A DNA stretch of 64,000 nt from Planococcus halotolerans (GTDB lineage Bacteria; Bacillota; Bacilli; Bacillales_A; Planococcaceae), in assembly GCF_003289955.1 (NCBI RefSeq), contig NZ_QLZR01000002.1, forward strand, positions 496,001-560,000, in the 5' to 3' direction. The notes under the pieces were generated by a model. That model did no database searches. It saw only the letters and a list, made by a program, of their open reading frames with translations, and had not been told where the DNA came from. A program made the translations under genes and the position numbers. Positions 17,570 through 28,268 of this stretch are shown here, piece after piece. Every line of letters starts with the position of its first letter. The first letter of the stretch is position 1.

Positions 17570-18979
17570 TTATTTGATAATGTGGATTGGTGTGCCAAGA
17601 GCAACTTCTGCTGCTTCCATCGTAATCTCAGCCAATGTTGGGTGAGCATGGATAGTCATAGCAATATCTTCCACAGTCATACCTGCTTCAATTGCCAAAC
17701 CTAATTCAGCAATCATATCCGATGCGCCAGCGCCCACGATTTGAGCACCCAACAGCAAGCCGTCAGATTTACGTGACACAAGTTTTACAAAACCATCAGC
17801 CGAATTCAAGGAAAGAGCACGGCCGTTGGCACCGAATGGGAATTTCGCAGCCGCAGCTTCGAACCCTTCTTCTTTTGCCTGTTCTTCAGACAAACCGACA
17901 CTCGCAAGTTCCGGATCAGTAAAGCATACAGCTGGAATAGCCAGGTAATCAACTTCTGATTTTTCACCGGCAATCGCTTCTGCAGCAATTTTGCCTTCAT
18001 ACGAAGCTTTATGTGCCAATTGAAGGCCAGGCACTACATCACCGATAGCGTAGATGTTTGAAATGCTTGTACGGCATTGTTTGTCGACTTCAATCAGTCC
18101 GCGCTCGCCCATTTTAAGGTTAAGCTCTTCAAGACCCATTTCATCTGTGTTCGGACGACGGCCAACTGTTACTAATACATAATCAGCTTCGACGGTTTTT
18201 TCTTCTCCGCCTGCCTCATAAGTTACAGTTACGCCGTTATCTGTTTCTTCAACGCCTTTTGCAGACGCTTTCGTGATAACTTCAACGCCTTTTTTCTTCA
18301 ATCCTTTTTTAACGATGGCTGTCATCTGTTTTTCGAATCCAGCAAGGATATCAGGTGCGCCTTCAAGAATTGTTACTTCTGAGCCCATGTTTGCATAAGC
18401 AGTTCCAAGCTCAGTACCGATATAACCGCCGCCGATAACTACAAGCTTACCTGGAAGTTCAGTAAGAGATAGAGCACCAGTGGAGTTAATCACACGTTTT
18501 GAAAATTTGAATGTTGGAATTTCAACTGGACGAGAACCTGTAGCGATGATCGCATTTTTGAATTTATAAGTTTGCGAAGATTTATCATCCATCACTTTTA
18601 CAGTGTTTTCATCAACGAAATAAGCTTCACCACGGACAATCTCAACTTTATTGCCTTTCAATAAAGACTCAACGCCACCAGTCAATTTCTTAACTACACC
18701 ATCTTTGAAAGCTTGTGCTTTTTCAAAGTTAAGTGTTACTTCATTGGCAATTACACCCATATCTTCTGAGTGTTTTGCTTCTTCAAAACGGTGACCTACA
18801 GAGATCATCGCTTTAGAAGGAATACATCCGACATTCAGACAAACGCCGCCGATATATTCTTTTTCAACGATTGTAACTTTTTGGCCAGTTTGCGCTGCAC
18901 GGATTGCTGCTACATATCCGCCAGGGCCTGAGCCGATGACGAGCGTATCTGTTTCGATTGGGAAATCTCCTACTACCAT
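17570..18979 (-). CDS. pdhD: Dihydrolipoamide dehydrogenase (E3) of pyruvate dehydrogenase
   Basis: FAD flavoprotein that reoxidises lipoamide with NAD+. 469 residues. FAD-binding [15 protein letters not shown], redox-active disulfide [16 protein letters not shown]-binding [10 protein letters not shown], and the C-terminal catalytic base motif HAHPTLAE are all present. It is the last gene of the pdhABCD operon, four bases after pdhC. It may also serve 2-oxoglutarate and branched-chain dehydrogenase complexes. Confidence 0.97.
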   Translation of the reverse strand: MVVGDFPIETDTLVIGSGPGGYVAAIRAAQTGQKVTIVEKEYIGGVCLNVGCIPSKAMISVGHRFEEAKHSEDMGVIANEVTLNFEKAQAFKDGVVKKLTGGVESLLKGNKVEIVRGEAYFVDENTVKVMDDKSSQTYKFKNAIIATGSRPVEIPTFKFSKRVINSTGALSLTELPGKLVVIGGGYIGTELGTAYANMGSEVTILEGAPDILAGFEKQMTAIVKKGLKKKGVEVITKASAKGVEETDNGVTVTYEAGGEEKTVEADYVLVTVGRRPNTDEMGLEELNLKMGERGLIEVDKQCRTSISNIYAIGDVVPGLQLAHKASYEGKIAAEAIAGEKSEVDYLAIPAVCFTDPELASVGLSEEQAKEEGFEAAAAKFPFGANGRALSLNSADGFVKLVSRKSDGLLLGAQIVGAGASDMIAELGLAIEAGMTVEDIAMTIHAHPTLAEITMEAAEVALGTPIHIIK

Positions 18980-18983
18980 AATT

Positions 18984-20372
18984 TTACGCCTCCATTAATA
19001 GTAATTCTGGTTCACTTAACAAACGTTTGATGTGGTTCAACGCATGTTGCGCTGTCGCTCCGTCGATCATTCGGTGATCGAAGCTCAATGATAATGCTAA
19101 CACAGGAGCAGCTACAATTTCACCATTTTTAACTACAGGCTTTTCTGCGATGCGGCCGATTCCAAGAATCGCCACCTCCGGATGGTTGATGACCGGTGTG
19201 AACCACTGGCCGCCAGCTGAGCCGATATTGGTGATTGAGCATGATGCACCTTTCATCTCTGCTGAAGTCAATTTCCCTTCGCGCGCTTTGGTTGCAAGGG
19301 TGTTGATTTCATCAGAAATCGCAAATACCGATTTGCGGTCTGCATTTTTAATAACAGGAACCAGCAAGCCTTTTTCGGTGTCAGCTGCAATTCCGATATT
19401 GTAATAATGCTTCTGGATCACTTCGCTTGTTTCATCATCAAACGATGTATTAAGTGCCGGGAATTCACGCAATGTGCTGACCAGCGCTTTTACTACGTAT
19501 GGAAGATAAGTCAATTTAATCTCTTTTTCAGCAGCAATGTCCTTGAATTTTTTGCGGTGTGCAACAAGTTCCGTTACATCCACTTCATCCATCAAAGCAA
19601 CATGTGGAGCTGTGTGTTTCGAGTGAACCATTGCTTTTGCAATAGCTTTGCGCATTCCGGACATTTTTTCACGGGTTTCTGGGAATTCACCTTCAGGAAC
19701 TGCAGATGTTGCCGCAGCTTCTTCGGCTTTAGGCGCTGCTTCTTCAGTTGGAGCAGTTTTTTCTGCTGCCGCTTCTTTAGCAGGTTCAGCAGCTTTTTGG
19801 TCTCCGCTTAGGAATGCTTCCACATCTTCTTTCATGATCCGGCCGTTAGTTCCGGAACCATTGACTTTCTTGATGTCCACATCTTTATCACGTGCAAATT
19901 TGCGGACCGACGGCATAGCGATGATCCGTGCATTTGGATCAGTATCCGCTTCTGCGTCTGCCTGCGGCTGTTTGCCGGCGCCAGTGTCACCTTCAGGTTT
20001 CTGCTCTTGTGCAGGCTCCTTCTCAACATCCTGGCCGGATTCAGCTGTGCCTGCCTGAACTTGCTCTTCTGTTTCTTCTTCCACTTCAGGGGCTGTTTCC
20101 TGTTTTTCTGTTTCGGCTTCTCCGCCATCTTCATCCGGAGAATCAATGCGTACCAGTACGTCACCGACTACTGCCACTGTTCCTTCTTCCACCAGTACTT
20201 CTTCAACTGTACCGGAAACCGGTGATGGAATTTCAACGACTGCTTTATCGTTTTGGACTTCTACTAGTACATCATCTTCTTCGATCTTGTCGCCGGCTTT
20301 GACGAACCATTTTACGATTTCACCTTCATGGATACCTTCTCCGATATCCGGCAAACGAAATTCATAAGCCAT
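18984..20372 (-). CDS. pdhC: Dihydrolipoamide acetyltransferase (E2) of pyruvate dehydrogenase
   Basis: Core of the PDH complex. One lipoyl domain (residues 1-80) with lipoylated Lys in NDKAVVEI; a long Ala/Glu/Pro/Gln-rich linker; peripheral-subunit-binding domain [18 protein letters not shown]; a second Ala/Glu linker; and the catalytic domain ending in [10 protein letters not shown], which holds the active-site His and Asp. 462 residues. ATG 20372 is preceded by AAAGGGTG; a GTG three codons earlier overlaps that site. A single lipoyl domain is usual in Bacillales. Confidence 0.97.
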   Translation of the reverse strand: MAYEFRLPDIGEGIHEGEIVKWFVKAGDKIEEDDVLVEVQNDKAVVEIPSPVSGTVEEVLVEEGTVAVVGDVLVRIDSPDEDGGEAETEKQETAPEVEEETEEQVQAGTAESGQDVEKEPAQEQKPEGDTGAGKQPQADAEADTDPNARIIAMPSVRKFARDKDVDIKKVNGSGTNGRIMKEDVEAFLSGDQKAAEPAKEAAAEKTAPTEEAAPKAEEAAATSAVPEGEFPETREKMSGMRKAIAKAMVHSKHTAPHVALMDEVDVTELVAHRKKFKDIAAEKEIKLTYLPYVVKALVSTLREFPALNTSFDDETSEVIQKHYYNIGIAADTEKGLLVPVIKNADRKSVFAISDEINTLATKAREGKLTSAEMKGASCSITNIGSAGGQWFTPVINHPEVAILGIGRIAEKPVVKNGEIVAAPVLALSLSFDHRMIDGATAQHALNHIKRLLSEPELLLMEA

Positions 20373-20399
20373 CAGTTTCACCCTTTCTTCTCTATCTAT

Positions 20400-21377
20400 T
20401 TAAAAAGTAAGCACTTTTTTCGCTGTTTCTACTATATCCTTCGCATTAGGAAGCCAAACTTCCTCTGCCTGCGAGAATGCAAATACAGTATCTGGAGCTG
20501 TTACACGCAGAACAGGCGCATCAAGGCTTAAAATTGCGCGATCTGTGATTTCTGCAACAACGTTTGCAGCAATACCGGCCTGCTTTTGAGCTTCTTGAAC
20601 AACCATTGCACGACCTGTTTTCTCTACAGATGCAATAATTGTTTCAATATCAAGTGGCTGGATTGTCCGCAAATCGATAACTTCTACAGAATAGTTTTCT
20701 TTTTCAAGCTCTTCGGCAGCTTTGATGCTTTCCTGCACCATTGCTCCATAAGTGATGATTGAAAGATCTGTTCCTTCACGCTTTACGTCTGCTTTCCCTA
20801 GAGGAATTGTGTATTCTTCTTCTGGAACTTCCTGGCGGAATGAACGATATAACTTCATGTGCTCTAGGAAAATAACCGGGTCATTGTCACGTATTGCAGA
20901 AAGGAGCAAGCCTTTCGCATCATAAGGGTTTGATGGAATTACAACTTTCAGGCCTGGTGATGCTGCCATCAGCCCTTCAAGCGAATCAGCATGCATTTCA
21001 GGTGTGTGTACACCGCCGCCGAAAGGCGAGCGGATTGTTACAGGTGCATGTTGGCTTCCGCCGCTGCGATAACGCATGCGTGCCATTTGGCCACTGATGG
21101 AATCCATCACTTCAAACACGAATCCGAAAAACTGAATTTCGGGAACTGGACGGTAGCCCTGTAAAGCCAAACCGATTGCCAGACCCCCTATTCCTGATTC
21201 CGCTAAAGGTGTATCGAAGACGCGATCTTCACCGAATTCTTTTTGCAGACCTTCAGTCGCACGGAATACACCACCGTTATTTCCGACGTCCTCGCCAAAA
21301 ACAAGAACATTTTCATCATTTTTCAGCTCTGTTTTCAGAGCTTCAGTAATAGCTTGGATCATTGTTAACTGTGCCAT
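20400..21377 (-). CDS. pdhB: Pyruvate dehydrogenase E1 beta subunit
   Basis: 325 residues, transketolase-like fold. Forms the heterotetrameric E1 with PdhA and decarboxylates pyruvate using thiamine diphosphate. Typical sequences: [17 protein letters not shown] near residue 30 and [20 protein letters not shown] in the centre. It starts three bases after the pdhA stop, consistent with operon transcription. Confidence 0.97.
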   Translation of the reverse strand: MAQLTMIQAITEALKTELKNDENVLVFGEDVGNNGGVFRATEGLQKEFGEDRVFDTPLAESGIGGLAIGLALQGYRPVPEIQFFGFVFEVMDSISGQMARMRYRSGGSQHAPVTIRSPFGGGVHTPEMHADSLEGLMAASPGLKVVIPSNPYDAKGLLLSAIRDNDPVIFLEHMKLYRSFRQEVPEEEYTIPLGKADVKREGTDLSIITYGAMVQESIKAAEELEKENYSVEVIDLRTIQPLDIETIIASVEKTGRAMVVQEAQKQAGIAANVVAEITDRAILSLDAPVLRVTAPDTVFAFSQAEEVWLPNAKDIVETAKKVLTF

Positions 21378-21380
21378 GGC

Positions 21381-22538
<1,158 letters not shown>

Positions 22539-22566
22539 TTAGTAATACAAGCGCATATTCCTATTC

Positions 22567-22595
22567 AGTATACGTTACTTGATTTGCACGGTCAA
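22567..22595 (-). promoter_or_regulatory. Sigma-A promoter of pdhABCD
   Basis: On the minus strand TTGACC (22595-22590), 17-base spacer, TATACT (22572-22567). One mismatch from consensus in each hexamer, about 75 bases before the pdhA ATG. This is among the best promoter matches in the window and fits a highly expressed operon. Confidence 0.8.
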
Positions 22596-22724
22596 TCATG
22601 AGGAACCTTTATACAGCAAGCATCTAAAATACGCAGAATATTCATAACCACAAAATCTGTACCATAAGCCCCTTACCCTCTGTACTATATAACAGATTCT
22701 TTTGTTCCATCTTTTATAGCACAG

Positions 22725-22749
22725 AAAAAAGCGGCCCCAAGGCCGCTTT
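22725..22749 (-). terminator. Terminator of ykyA
   Basis: On the minus strand AAAGCGGCC pairs with GGCCGCTTT around four bases, followed by TTTT. It overlaps the ykyA stop codon. Confidence 0.85.
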
Positions 22750-23392
22750 ATTCGTTGTCTGCATTCATTTTTTCAATAAGGTTATTTTTCATTTCATTGA
22801 ACTGTTCAGTTTGCTCGTTGAATGCTGTAACAGCGTTTTGGACTTCTTTGTTCTTGTCATTTACTGTTACAGTCTTCTCTTGGAGAACCTGCAGTTCAGT
22901 TTCTTCGTTCGACAGCATTTCATAAAGTTCTTTTTGCTCAGCTGCTAATTCTTCATATGCTGTGACAAATTGTTCATGGGCATCGAAACGTTCATGCATT
23001 TTAGTTTTCAAAGCTGTCAGATCGCTTTTCAGTTCTTCGTCTTCTGTCTCTTCAATCACAGTATCAATTTCCTGGAAGGCTTCTTCAGCTGAATCCATTG
23101 ATGCTTTTTCAGTCTCCAGCAGTTCGAGGCGCTGTTCCACAGAAGCAAGGGCTTCTTCAGCATTTGCTCTGACATCTTCCTGCTGCTCCTGGGTCAAAGC
23201 CATGATGGACTCGAATTTCTCCTGCTCTGCAGCTTCAAGTTTCTCCATTTCACTTTGAGTATCGCGATAATCACTCTCTGCTTCAAATGTTTCTTTCAGC
23301 ACTGAATCCAGCTGCTCTTCTGTCGAAGGACCTGAACACGCACTTAAAAGTAACGCACTTGATATTCCTGTTGCCAATATGTATCTTTTCAA
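22748..23392 (-). CDS. ykyA: YkyA-like cell-surface lipoprotein
   Basis: 214-residue lipoprotein: lipobox LLLSAC at about residue 19 followed by an almost wholly helical, Glu/Gln/Lys-rich coiled coil. It belongs to the putative cell-wall-binding lipoprotein family of YkyA, whose precise role is not known. Start is TTG 23392, six bases after GGAGGG. It sits between def and pdhA, as in B. subtilis. Confidence 0.88.
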   Translation of the reverse strand: MKRYILATGISSALLLSACSGPSTEEQLDSVLKETFEAESDYRDTQSEMEKLEAAEQEKFESIMALTQEQQEDVRANAEEALASVEQRLELLETEKASMDSAEEAFQEIDTVIEETEDEELKSDLTALKTKMHERFDAHEQFVTAYEELAAEQKELYEMLSNEETELQVLQEKTVTVNDKNKEVQNAVTAFNEQTEQFNEMKNNLIEKMNADNE

Positions 23393-23471
23393 TCGAAACC
23401 CTCCTTATAACATGACTTAACTATATTATGATGCTCAAAAAAATACAACTGCTAATGTAAGCAATTTTTCT

Positions 23472-23500
23472 TTCACGGAATACTAGCAGTGCGTTATACT
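23472..23500 (+). promoter_or_regulatory. Sigma-A promoter candidate for def
   Basis: TTCACG, 17-base spacer, TATACT (23495-23500), 38 bases before the def start codon. The -10 is near consensus; the -35 matches four of six. Confidence 0.55.
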
Positions 23501-23538
23501 GATAGGCATATGAAAGTTGATTGAAAGGATTGAGTTAA

Positions 23539-24105
23539 GTGATTTTAATGAAAGACATCGTACGTGAAGGACATCCCACTCTTCGCCAGCGGGCAGAAGA
23601 AGTGAAGTTCCCGCTTTCCGCTGAGGATAAAAAATTGGCAGAAGAATTGATGGAATATGTTGTTAACAGCCAGGACGAAGAAATGATTGAAAAATATGAC
23701 CTTCGCCCCGGTGTCGGAATAGCTGCACCACAAGTAAATGTGGCCAAACGGATTTTTGCCATTCATTTTGATGAAGATTCCGGTGAAAATCTGAGCATCA
23801 TTGCCATCAATCCGAAAATTGTGAGCCATTCCGTCGAAAAAGCATACTTGGCTTCAGGAGAAGGCTGCTTGTCTGTCGACCGATTTATTCCCGGCTATGT
23901 CCCGCGTTATGCGAGAATAACCGTCAAAGCCAGCGATCTTGAAGGCAAAGAATATAAAATGCGTCTTAAAGGGCTGCCGGCAATTGCATTCCAGCATGAA
24001 TTGGATCATTTGAACGGCGTTATGTTCTTTGACCATATCAATCCGGACAATCCATTCGCTGAAATAGAAAATGCTATAGCCATCTCTCGGGATATAGAAG
24101 AATAA
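23539..24105 (+). CDS. def: Peptide deformylase
   Basis: Metalloenzyme that removes the formyl group from new proteins. All three signature motifs are present: GVGIAAPQ, EGCLS (metal Cys) and QHELDH (metal His pair and catalytic Glu). At 188 residues with the insertion before EGCLS, it is a type 2 (Gram-positive) deformylase. Start GTG 23539 has AAAGGA ten bases upstream. It is transcribed alone, with a promoter before and terminator after. Confidence 0.96.
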   Translation: MILMKDIVREGHPTLRQRAEEVKFPLSAEDKKLAEELMEYVVNSQDEEMIEKYDLRPGVGIAAPQVNVAKRIFAIHFDEDSGENLSIIAINPKIVSHSVEKAYLASGEGCLSVDRFIPGYVPRYARITVKASDLEGKEYKMRLKGLPAIAFQHELDHLNGVMFFDHINPDNPFAEIENAIAISRDIEE

Positions 24106-24110
24106 TAAAA

Positions 24111-24144
24111 AACAGGCTGGCGGAATTTATCCGCCAGCCTTTTG
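24111..24144. terminator. Terminator between def and the HAD gene
   Basis: AGGCTGGCGG pairs with CCGCCAGCCT around seven bases, with A run before and T run after. It can serve both convergent genes. Confidence 0.9.
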
Positions 24145-24151
24145 TGTGAAA

Positions 24152-24922
24152 TTATATTAAGCCGAGATGGGCAAATGCTTTTGCCAATCCATCTTCATCC
24201 ACATGTTCTGTAATGTAGGAAGCGACTCCTTTCGTTTCCGGATGCCCGTTATCCATCGCAACACTGTATCCTGCCACTTGCATCATCTGCAGATCATTAA
24301 GGCCATCACCAAAAGCGATCGTATCTTCAATGGAATGTCCGGTGCCGGCAATCAGTTTTTTTATGCCGCTTGCCTTCGACCCGCCTTTTGGAAGAATGTC
24401 GCAAGAGACCCGGTGCCACCGCACAAACTGGAAATCTTTGAAATTTTCATGATATTGGGCTTCTTCTTCTTTTGTACAAAAAACGAGCGATTGATAGATA
24501 TCATTGTCCAGGTGAAAATTCCGTTCCGTCACTGGATGAGGAAATTTTAAACTTTTCAGGCTTTCGTCGATATCAGGATGGTAATCAATGGAAGAAATCA
24601 TTTTTTGGCTGTTCATGAAAACCAGCGGATGGTCTCTTTCCTCGGCAAAGTGTACAACTTCTTCAAGCATTGCAGGGTCCAGCGCCTCAGTATGTATCAC
24701 TTTACCACTGTGGACGATATACTGGCCGTTAAATGTGATGAATGTATCGATATTCAATTTCTCCAATATGCTGGTAATCATAAAAGGTGCGCGGCCAGTG
24801 GCAATCGCCAGTTCATGGCCGTTTGCCCGCGCTTTTTGAAGAGCCTCAAAAGCTGAATCCGGCAATTCCTTTTTTGAATTCAATAAAGTTCCATCAATAT
24901 CCAGCAATAATAATTTTCCCAT
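24152..24922 (-). CDS. ykrA: HAD-superfamily (Cof type, YkrA-like) phosphatase
   Basis: 256-residue HAD hydrolase of subfamily IIB. Motif I LLLDIDGTLLN holds the nucleophile Asp, ATGRAP is motif II, and the C-terminal GDGLNDLQMM is motif IV. Likely dephosphorylates sugar phosphates or flavin/vitamin phosphates; substrate unknown. ATG 24922 follows GGAG; the open frame begins five codons earlier. The name follows from neighbours rnjA/rpoY and def. Confidence 0.85.
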   Translation of the reverse strand: MGKLLLLDIDGTLLNSKKELPDSAFEALQKARANGHELAIATGRAPFMITSILEKLNIDTFITFNGQYIVHSGKVIHTEALDPAMLEEVVHFAEERDHPLVFMNSQKMISSIDYHPDIDESLKSLKFPHPVTERNFHLDNDIYQSLVFCTKEEEAQYHENFKDFQFVRWHRVSCDILPKGGSKASGIKKLIAGTGHSIEDTIAFGDGLNDLQMMQVAGYSVAMDNGHPETKGVASYITEHVDEDGLAKAFAHLGLI

Positions 24923-24974
24923 AATTTCAGTCTCCAATCCATTGCCTGGCGGTGTCCGCCGGTCATTTCATTTC

Positions 24975-25003
24975 TTTACATTTGTCAGAATTTACAGTAT
25001 TAT
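24975..25003 (+). promoter_or_regulatory. Sigma-A promoter of the tiny basic-peptide gene
   Basis: TTTACA (24975-24980), 17-base spacer, TATTAT (24998-25003); each hexamer differs from consensus by one base. The predicted start site near 25010 falls right before the ribosome site AGGAGTGAG, giving a leader of about 15 bases. Confidence 0.6.
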
Positions 25004-25024
25004 TTACATAAGGAGTGAGCAGCC

Positions 25025-25096
25025 ATGCTGAAGCGTTTGAAAAGAAAACTACTCAGAAGGCTTAATGGTATCATGAACAAAAAGAAAATAGCATAG
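25025..25096 (+). CDS. Putative 23-residue strongly basic peptide
   Basis: ATG to TAG, 24 codons including stop. The peptide begins MLKRLKRKLLRRL and ends NKKKIA: ten Lys/Arg, no acidic residue, and leucines spaced so that an amphipathic helix would form. AGGAGTGAG lies five bases upstream of the ATG, a promoter ends 21 bases upstream, and a terminator begins nine bases after the stop. So the ORF fills a complete tiny transcription unit of about 125 bases between a HAD gene and rpoY-rnjA. I know no family for it. It could be a small ribosome- or membrane-associated protein, or a by-product of a small RNA. Confidence 0.6.
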   Translation: MLKRLKRKLLRRLNGIMNKKKIA

Positions 25097-25104
25097 CGAT
25101 TATG

Positions 25105-25137
25105 GCCCTTCTTCTTAAAAAAGAAGGGCTATTCTTT
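25105..25137 (+). terminator. Terminator of the tiny peptide gene
   Basis: GCCCTTCTT pairs with AAGAAGGGC around CTTAAAA, followed by TATTCTTTATTTT. Confidence 0.8.
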
Positions 25138-25163
25138 ATTTTAAAACAATGACATGATAATAT
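25135..25163 (+). promoter_or_regulatory. Promoter candidate for rpoY-rnjA
   Basis: Extended -10 TGATAATAT (hexamer 25158-25163) with TTTATT 17 bases upstream, lying in the T tract of the preceding terminator. About 45 bases before the rpoY start. Confidence 0.45.
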
Positions 25164-25208
25164 AAAGAAAGTGAATTTATTTTGAACGTGGAAAAAGGAG
25201 AGCAAACT

Positions 25209-25421
25209 ATGATTTTTAAAGTTTATTACCAAGAGAACCGCAATGAGGTGCCAGTTCGCGAAAATACCAAGAGCCTCTATGTTGAAGCTTCATCCGAGCG
25301 TGAAGTGAGAAATCACCTGAAAGACCGCAATTATAATATCGAGCTTGTTCAATTGCTCGAAGGCAGCCATCTTGAATATGAACAAGGCAGCCAAAACTAC
25401 GAAGTTGAGAGTATCGACTGA
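25209..25421 (+). CDS. rpoY: RNA polymerase epsilon subunit RpoY
   Basis: 70-residue RNA polymerase subunit of the YkzG/RpoY family (phage Gp2-like fold), found in Firmicutes. It is acidic and starts [19 protein letters not shown], with the family segment LYVEA and the paired charged region after it. GGAGAG lies eight bases before ATG 25209; the frame is open for nine more codons without a site. It is immediately followed by rnjA, as in nearly all Bacilli. Confidence 0.92.
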   Translation: MIFKVYYQENRNEVPVRENTKSLYVEASSEREVRNHLKDRNYNIELVQLLEGSHLEYEQGSQNYEVESID

Positions 25422-25423
25422 TC

Positions 25424-27091
25424 ATGAAGTTCGTTAAGAATGATCAGACAGCCGTTTTCGCGCTCGGCGGACTGGGCGAAATCGGTAAAAATACGTACGG
25501 TGTCCAATTCCAGGATGAAATCATCCTGATTGATGCCGGCATCAAATTCCCGGAAGACGATTTGCTCGGAATCGATTATGTTATTCCGGATTACACTTAT
25601 TTAGTAAAAAATGCTGATAAGATCAAAGGCCTTTTCATCACGCATGGCCATGAAGACCATATCGGCGGCGTAGCTTATCTATTAAAGAAAATTAATATCC
25701 CCGTATACGGCGGCAAGCTTGCATTAGGACTGCTGCGCAAAAAACTGGAAGAGCACGGCCTTCTTCGCCAAACTAAATTAATCGAAATCGGTGAAGACGA
25801 CGTTATCAAATTCCGTAAAACATCGGTGAGCTTTTTCAGTGTAACCCACAGTATTCCAGATGCTTTTGGTGTTGTTGTGAAAACGCCGCCAGGCAATATC
25901 GTCCATACAGGAGATTTCAAATTTGATTTCACACCAGTCGGGGAACCGGCTAACCTGTTAAAAATGGCACAAATCGGCAGTGAAGGCGTTCTTTGCTTAT
26001 TATCCGACAGCACGAATGCTGAACTCCCGGATTTCACTATGTCTGAACGTAAAGTCGGCGAAACGATCAAGGATATTATGCGCAAAGTTGAAGGTCGTCT
26101 AATTTTCGCAACTTTTGCCTCAAATATCTACCGACTTCAACAAGTTACCGATGAAGCTGTTGCACAAGGCCGTAAAATTGCGGTTTTCGGACGCAGCATG
26201 GAAAATGCCATGACAATCGGCCGGGAACTCGGTTATATCAATGCGCCGGAAGATGCCTTCATCGATACCCAGACGTTAAACCGCCTGCCGGCAAATGAAG
26301 CGCTTATTCTCTGCACAGGCTCACAAGGCGAACCAATGGCTGCACTCTCACGTATTGCCAGCGGCACACACCGCCAAATCCATATTCAGCCAAATGATAC
26401 AGTCGTCTTTTCTTCTTCTCCAATTCCGGGGAATACGAGCAGCGTCAACCGAACAATCAATCTATTGTTCCGTGCTGGCGCCAATGTAATCCATGGTTCA
26501 TTGAATAACGTCCATACCTCTGGACATGGTTCACAACCCGAGAATATGTTGATGCTGCGATTGATCAAACCGAAATACTTCATGCCGATCCACGGTGAAT
26601 ACCGTATGCAGAAGCAGCACGCACAATTGGCTATAGATTGTGACGTTCCGCCTGAAAATACATTCATCATGGAAAATGGTGATGTCCTGGCTCTTGGAGC
26701 TGATGAAGCTTCGGTTGCAGGACGCATCCCTTCCGGAGACGTCTATATCGACGGCAGCGGCATTGGCGACATCGGCAATATCGTTCTTCGCGACCGCCGT
26801 GTACTTTCCGAAGAAGGATTGGTCATTGTAGTAGTCAGCGTCGACATGAAAAATAATAAAATGGTATCCGGCCCGGACATCATCTCCCGCGGTTTCGTCT
26901 ATATGAGAGAATCCGGAACGATGATTTATGAAGCCCAGCAAATGCTGAACCGCCACCTTAAAAAGAAAATCCACGGCAAAGATACAGATTGGCCTGAACT
27001 GAAGAATGACATTTCAGATGTTCTTGGACCATACCTGTACGAAAAAACAAAACGCCGTCCAATGATTCTTCCTGTAATAATGGAAGTCTAA
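25424..27091 (+). CDS. rnjA: Ribonuclease J1
   Basis: Metallo-beta-lactamase/beta-CASP ribonuclease with 5'-3' exonuclease and endonuclease activity, central to mRNA decay and rRNA maturation. 555 residues. The metal site motif [11 protein letters not shown] near residue 75, HTGDFKFD, and the beta-[15 protein letters not shown] and HGEYRM blocks are intact. The start lies two bases after the rpoY stop and has no strong ribosome site, so translation is probably coupled. Confidence 0.97.
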   Translation: MKFVKNDQTAVFALGGLGEIGKNTYGVQFQDEIILIDAGIKFPEDDLLGIDYVIPDYTYLVKNADKIKGLFITHGHEDHIGGVAYLLKKINIPVYGGKLALGLLRKKLEEHGLLRQTKLIEIGEDDVIKFRKTSVSFFSVTHSIPDAFGVVVKTPPGNIVHTGDFKFDFTPVGEPANLLKMAQIGSEGVLCLLSDSTNAELPDFTMSERKVGETIKDIMRKVEGRLIFATFASNIYRLQQVTDEAVAQGRKIAVFGRSMENAMTIGRELGYINAPEDAFIDTQTLNRLPANEALILCTGSQGEPMAALSRIASGTHRQIHIQPNDTVVFSSSPIPGNTSSVNRTINLLFRAGANVIHGSLNNVHTSGHGSQPENMLMLRLIKPKYFMPIHGEYRMQKQHAQLAIDCDVPPENTFIMENGDVLALGADEASVAGRIPSGDVYIDGSGIGDIGNIVLRDRRVLSEEGLVIVVVSVDMKNNKMVSGPDIISRGFVYMRESGTMIYEAQQMLNRHLKKKIHGKDTDWPELKNDISDVLGPYLYEKTKRRPMILPVIMEV

Positions 27092-27100
27092 GAAGACATT

Positions 27101-27134
27101 AAAAAGGAGGTCCCGATATGGGACCTCCTTTTTA
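27101..27134 (+). terminator. Terminator of rnjA (first copy)
   Basis: AAAAAGGAGGTCCC pairs with GGGACCTCCTTTTT around GATAT. A nearly identical copy lies at 27467-27500. Confidence 0.92.
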
Positions 27135-27179
27135 TACTGGCAAAAAAACTTCAACTTCTGTAATCATTTCGTTCTAGAA

Positions 27180-27430
27180 GGATGCTTTCCGCGGGGAGCG
27201 GGTCTGAGCCTCCTCAGTCGCTTCGAAAACCGATGCTCCTGCAGCGCACTTTGCGCTTCGTCGCAAAGGTCCGACCGAATGCTATTCGTTCAAACCTTCC
27301 CTGCAGGGTCTCAGACTCACTCTGTTTCCCGCAGGAAAGACATTGGCCGATGCTTGCGAGGACCAGTCTTTGCGACGAAGCAGCGCAGCGATGCAGGAGC
27401 ACGGGTTTTGGAAAGCGAAGCTGTTTTGCG
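27180..27430. repeat. Palindromic element between two copies of one terminator
   Basis: Bases between the duplicated terminators form a long imperfect inverted repeat. TGCTCCTGCAGCGC...CGCTTCGTCGCAAAG (27234-27269) faces CTTTGCGACGAAGCAGCGC...GCAGGAGCA (27368-27401), and GGTCTGAGCC (27201-27210) pairs with TCTCAGACTC in the middle. It resembles the CCGCGGG...AGCCTCCTC...GGGTCTCAGAC palindromes found in many Bacillaceae genomes. No gene is seen; short frames through it have no ribosome sites. Confidence 0.75.
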
Positions 27431-27466
27431 CAATATCGGTTTTCTCTATTCCTTTAATAGTTATTT

Positions 27467-27500
27467 AAAAAGGAGGTCCCGATACGGGACCTCCTTTTTT
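27467..27500. terminator. Second copy of the terminator, shared with ktrC
   Basis: Same stem as 27101-27134; the only differences are GATAC in the loop and one more T. It lies just downstream of ktrC on the minus strand. Confidence 0.9.
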
Positions 27501-27518
27501 CTCGTTTATATGAAAATA

Positions 27519-28178
27519 CTAATTCAACATCTTCTTCTCAAAACGGTTGATATCTGCATCTGACCCGATGATGATCAGAATATCCTGCAATTGGATCTCC
27601 ATATCCGCCTGAGGCGAAACAATGATATCCTTGCCCCGTTTGATGGCCACGATGTTAATACCGTAATTTGCACGGATATCCAGTCCGATCAGTGTAAAGC
27701 CGGCCAATCTTTCATTGGCCTTCACTTCCATGATCGAATGCTCATCTGACAGTTCAAGATAGTCCAAAACGTTATTCGAAAGCATATTATGCGCAATACG
27801 GATTCCCATATCCCGCTCCGGATGCACTACTTTATCGGCGCCTATCTTATCAAGCACTTTCGCGTGATAATCATTCTGTGCTTTTACGGTTATTTTTTTG
27901 ACGCCAATTTCCTTCAGCATCAGAGTTGTTAAAATACTGGCTTGAATATTCTCGCCAATGGCGACGATAACATGTTCAAAATTACGGATACCAAGTGATT
28001 TCAGAACAGACTCATCAGTCGTATCAGCAACTACCGCCTGTGTCGCGATGCTCGCAAATTCATCCACTCTCTCCGTATCTTTATCGATTGCCATAACGTC
28101 AGCATCCTGTTCGATCAATTCCCGGACGATGCTGCCTCCGAATCTTCCCAGCCCGATCACTACAAATTCCTTTTTCAT
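27519..28178 (-). CDS. ktrC: Ktr potassium channel regulatory subunit KtrC
   Basis: Cytoplasmic RCK protein, 219 residues, gating the KtrB/KtrD K+ channel. The Rossmann nucleotide site GLGRFGGSIVREL starts at residue 9, with acidic DKDTERV at the end of strand two. The RCK_C domain (about 135-219) binds c-di-AMP in homologues. ATG 28178 follows GGAGG at six bases; the frame is open eight codons more. A KtrD partner is encoded at 60704-62053. Neighbours rnjA and rpoY match B. subtilis ktrC. Confidence 0.93.
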   Translation of the reverse strand: MKKEFVVIGLGRFGGSIVRELIEQDADVMAIDKDTERVDEFASIATQAVVADTTDESVLKSLGIRNFEHVIVAIGENIQASILTTLMLKEIGVKKITVKAQNDYHAKVLDKIGADKVVHPERDMGIRIAHNMLSNNVLDYLELSDEHSIMEVKANERLAGFTLIGLDIRANYGINIVAIKRGKDIIVSPQADMEIQLQDILIIIGSDADINRFEKKMLN

Positions 28179-28241
28179 ATCCATCCTCCAAATAGTTGCC
28201 ATAGCTATAGTTTACCATACAATTTCCGCTTCGCTAAACCA

Positions 28242-28268
28242 CAAAAAAACCCCGCTTAACGGCGGGGG
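28242..28268 (-). terminator. Terminator of the zinc-ribbon gene
   Basis: On the minus strand CCCCGC pairs with GCGGGG around six bases, followed by seven T. The gene's stop codon lies in the loop. Confidence 0.8.

Noticed and set aside
24982-25010. TTGTCA-N17-TACATA as promoter of the tiny gene
   Set aside because: Its start site would lie after the ribosome binding site. The TTTACA/TATTAT pair a few bases upstream fits better.
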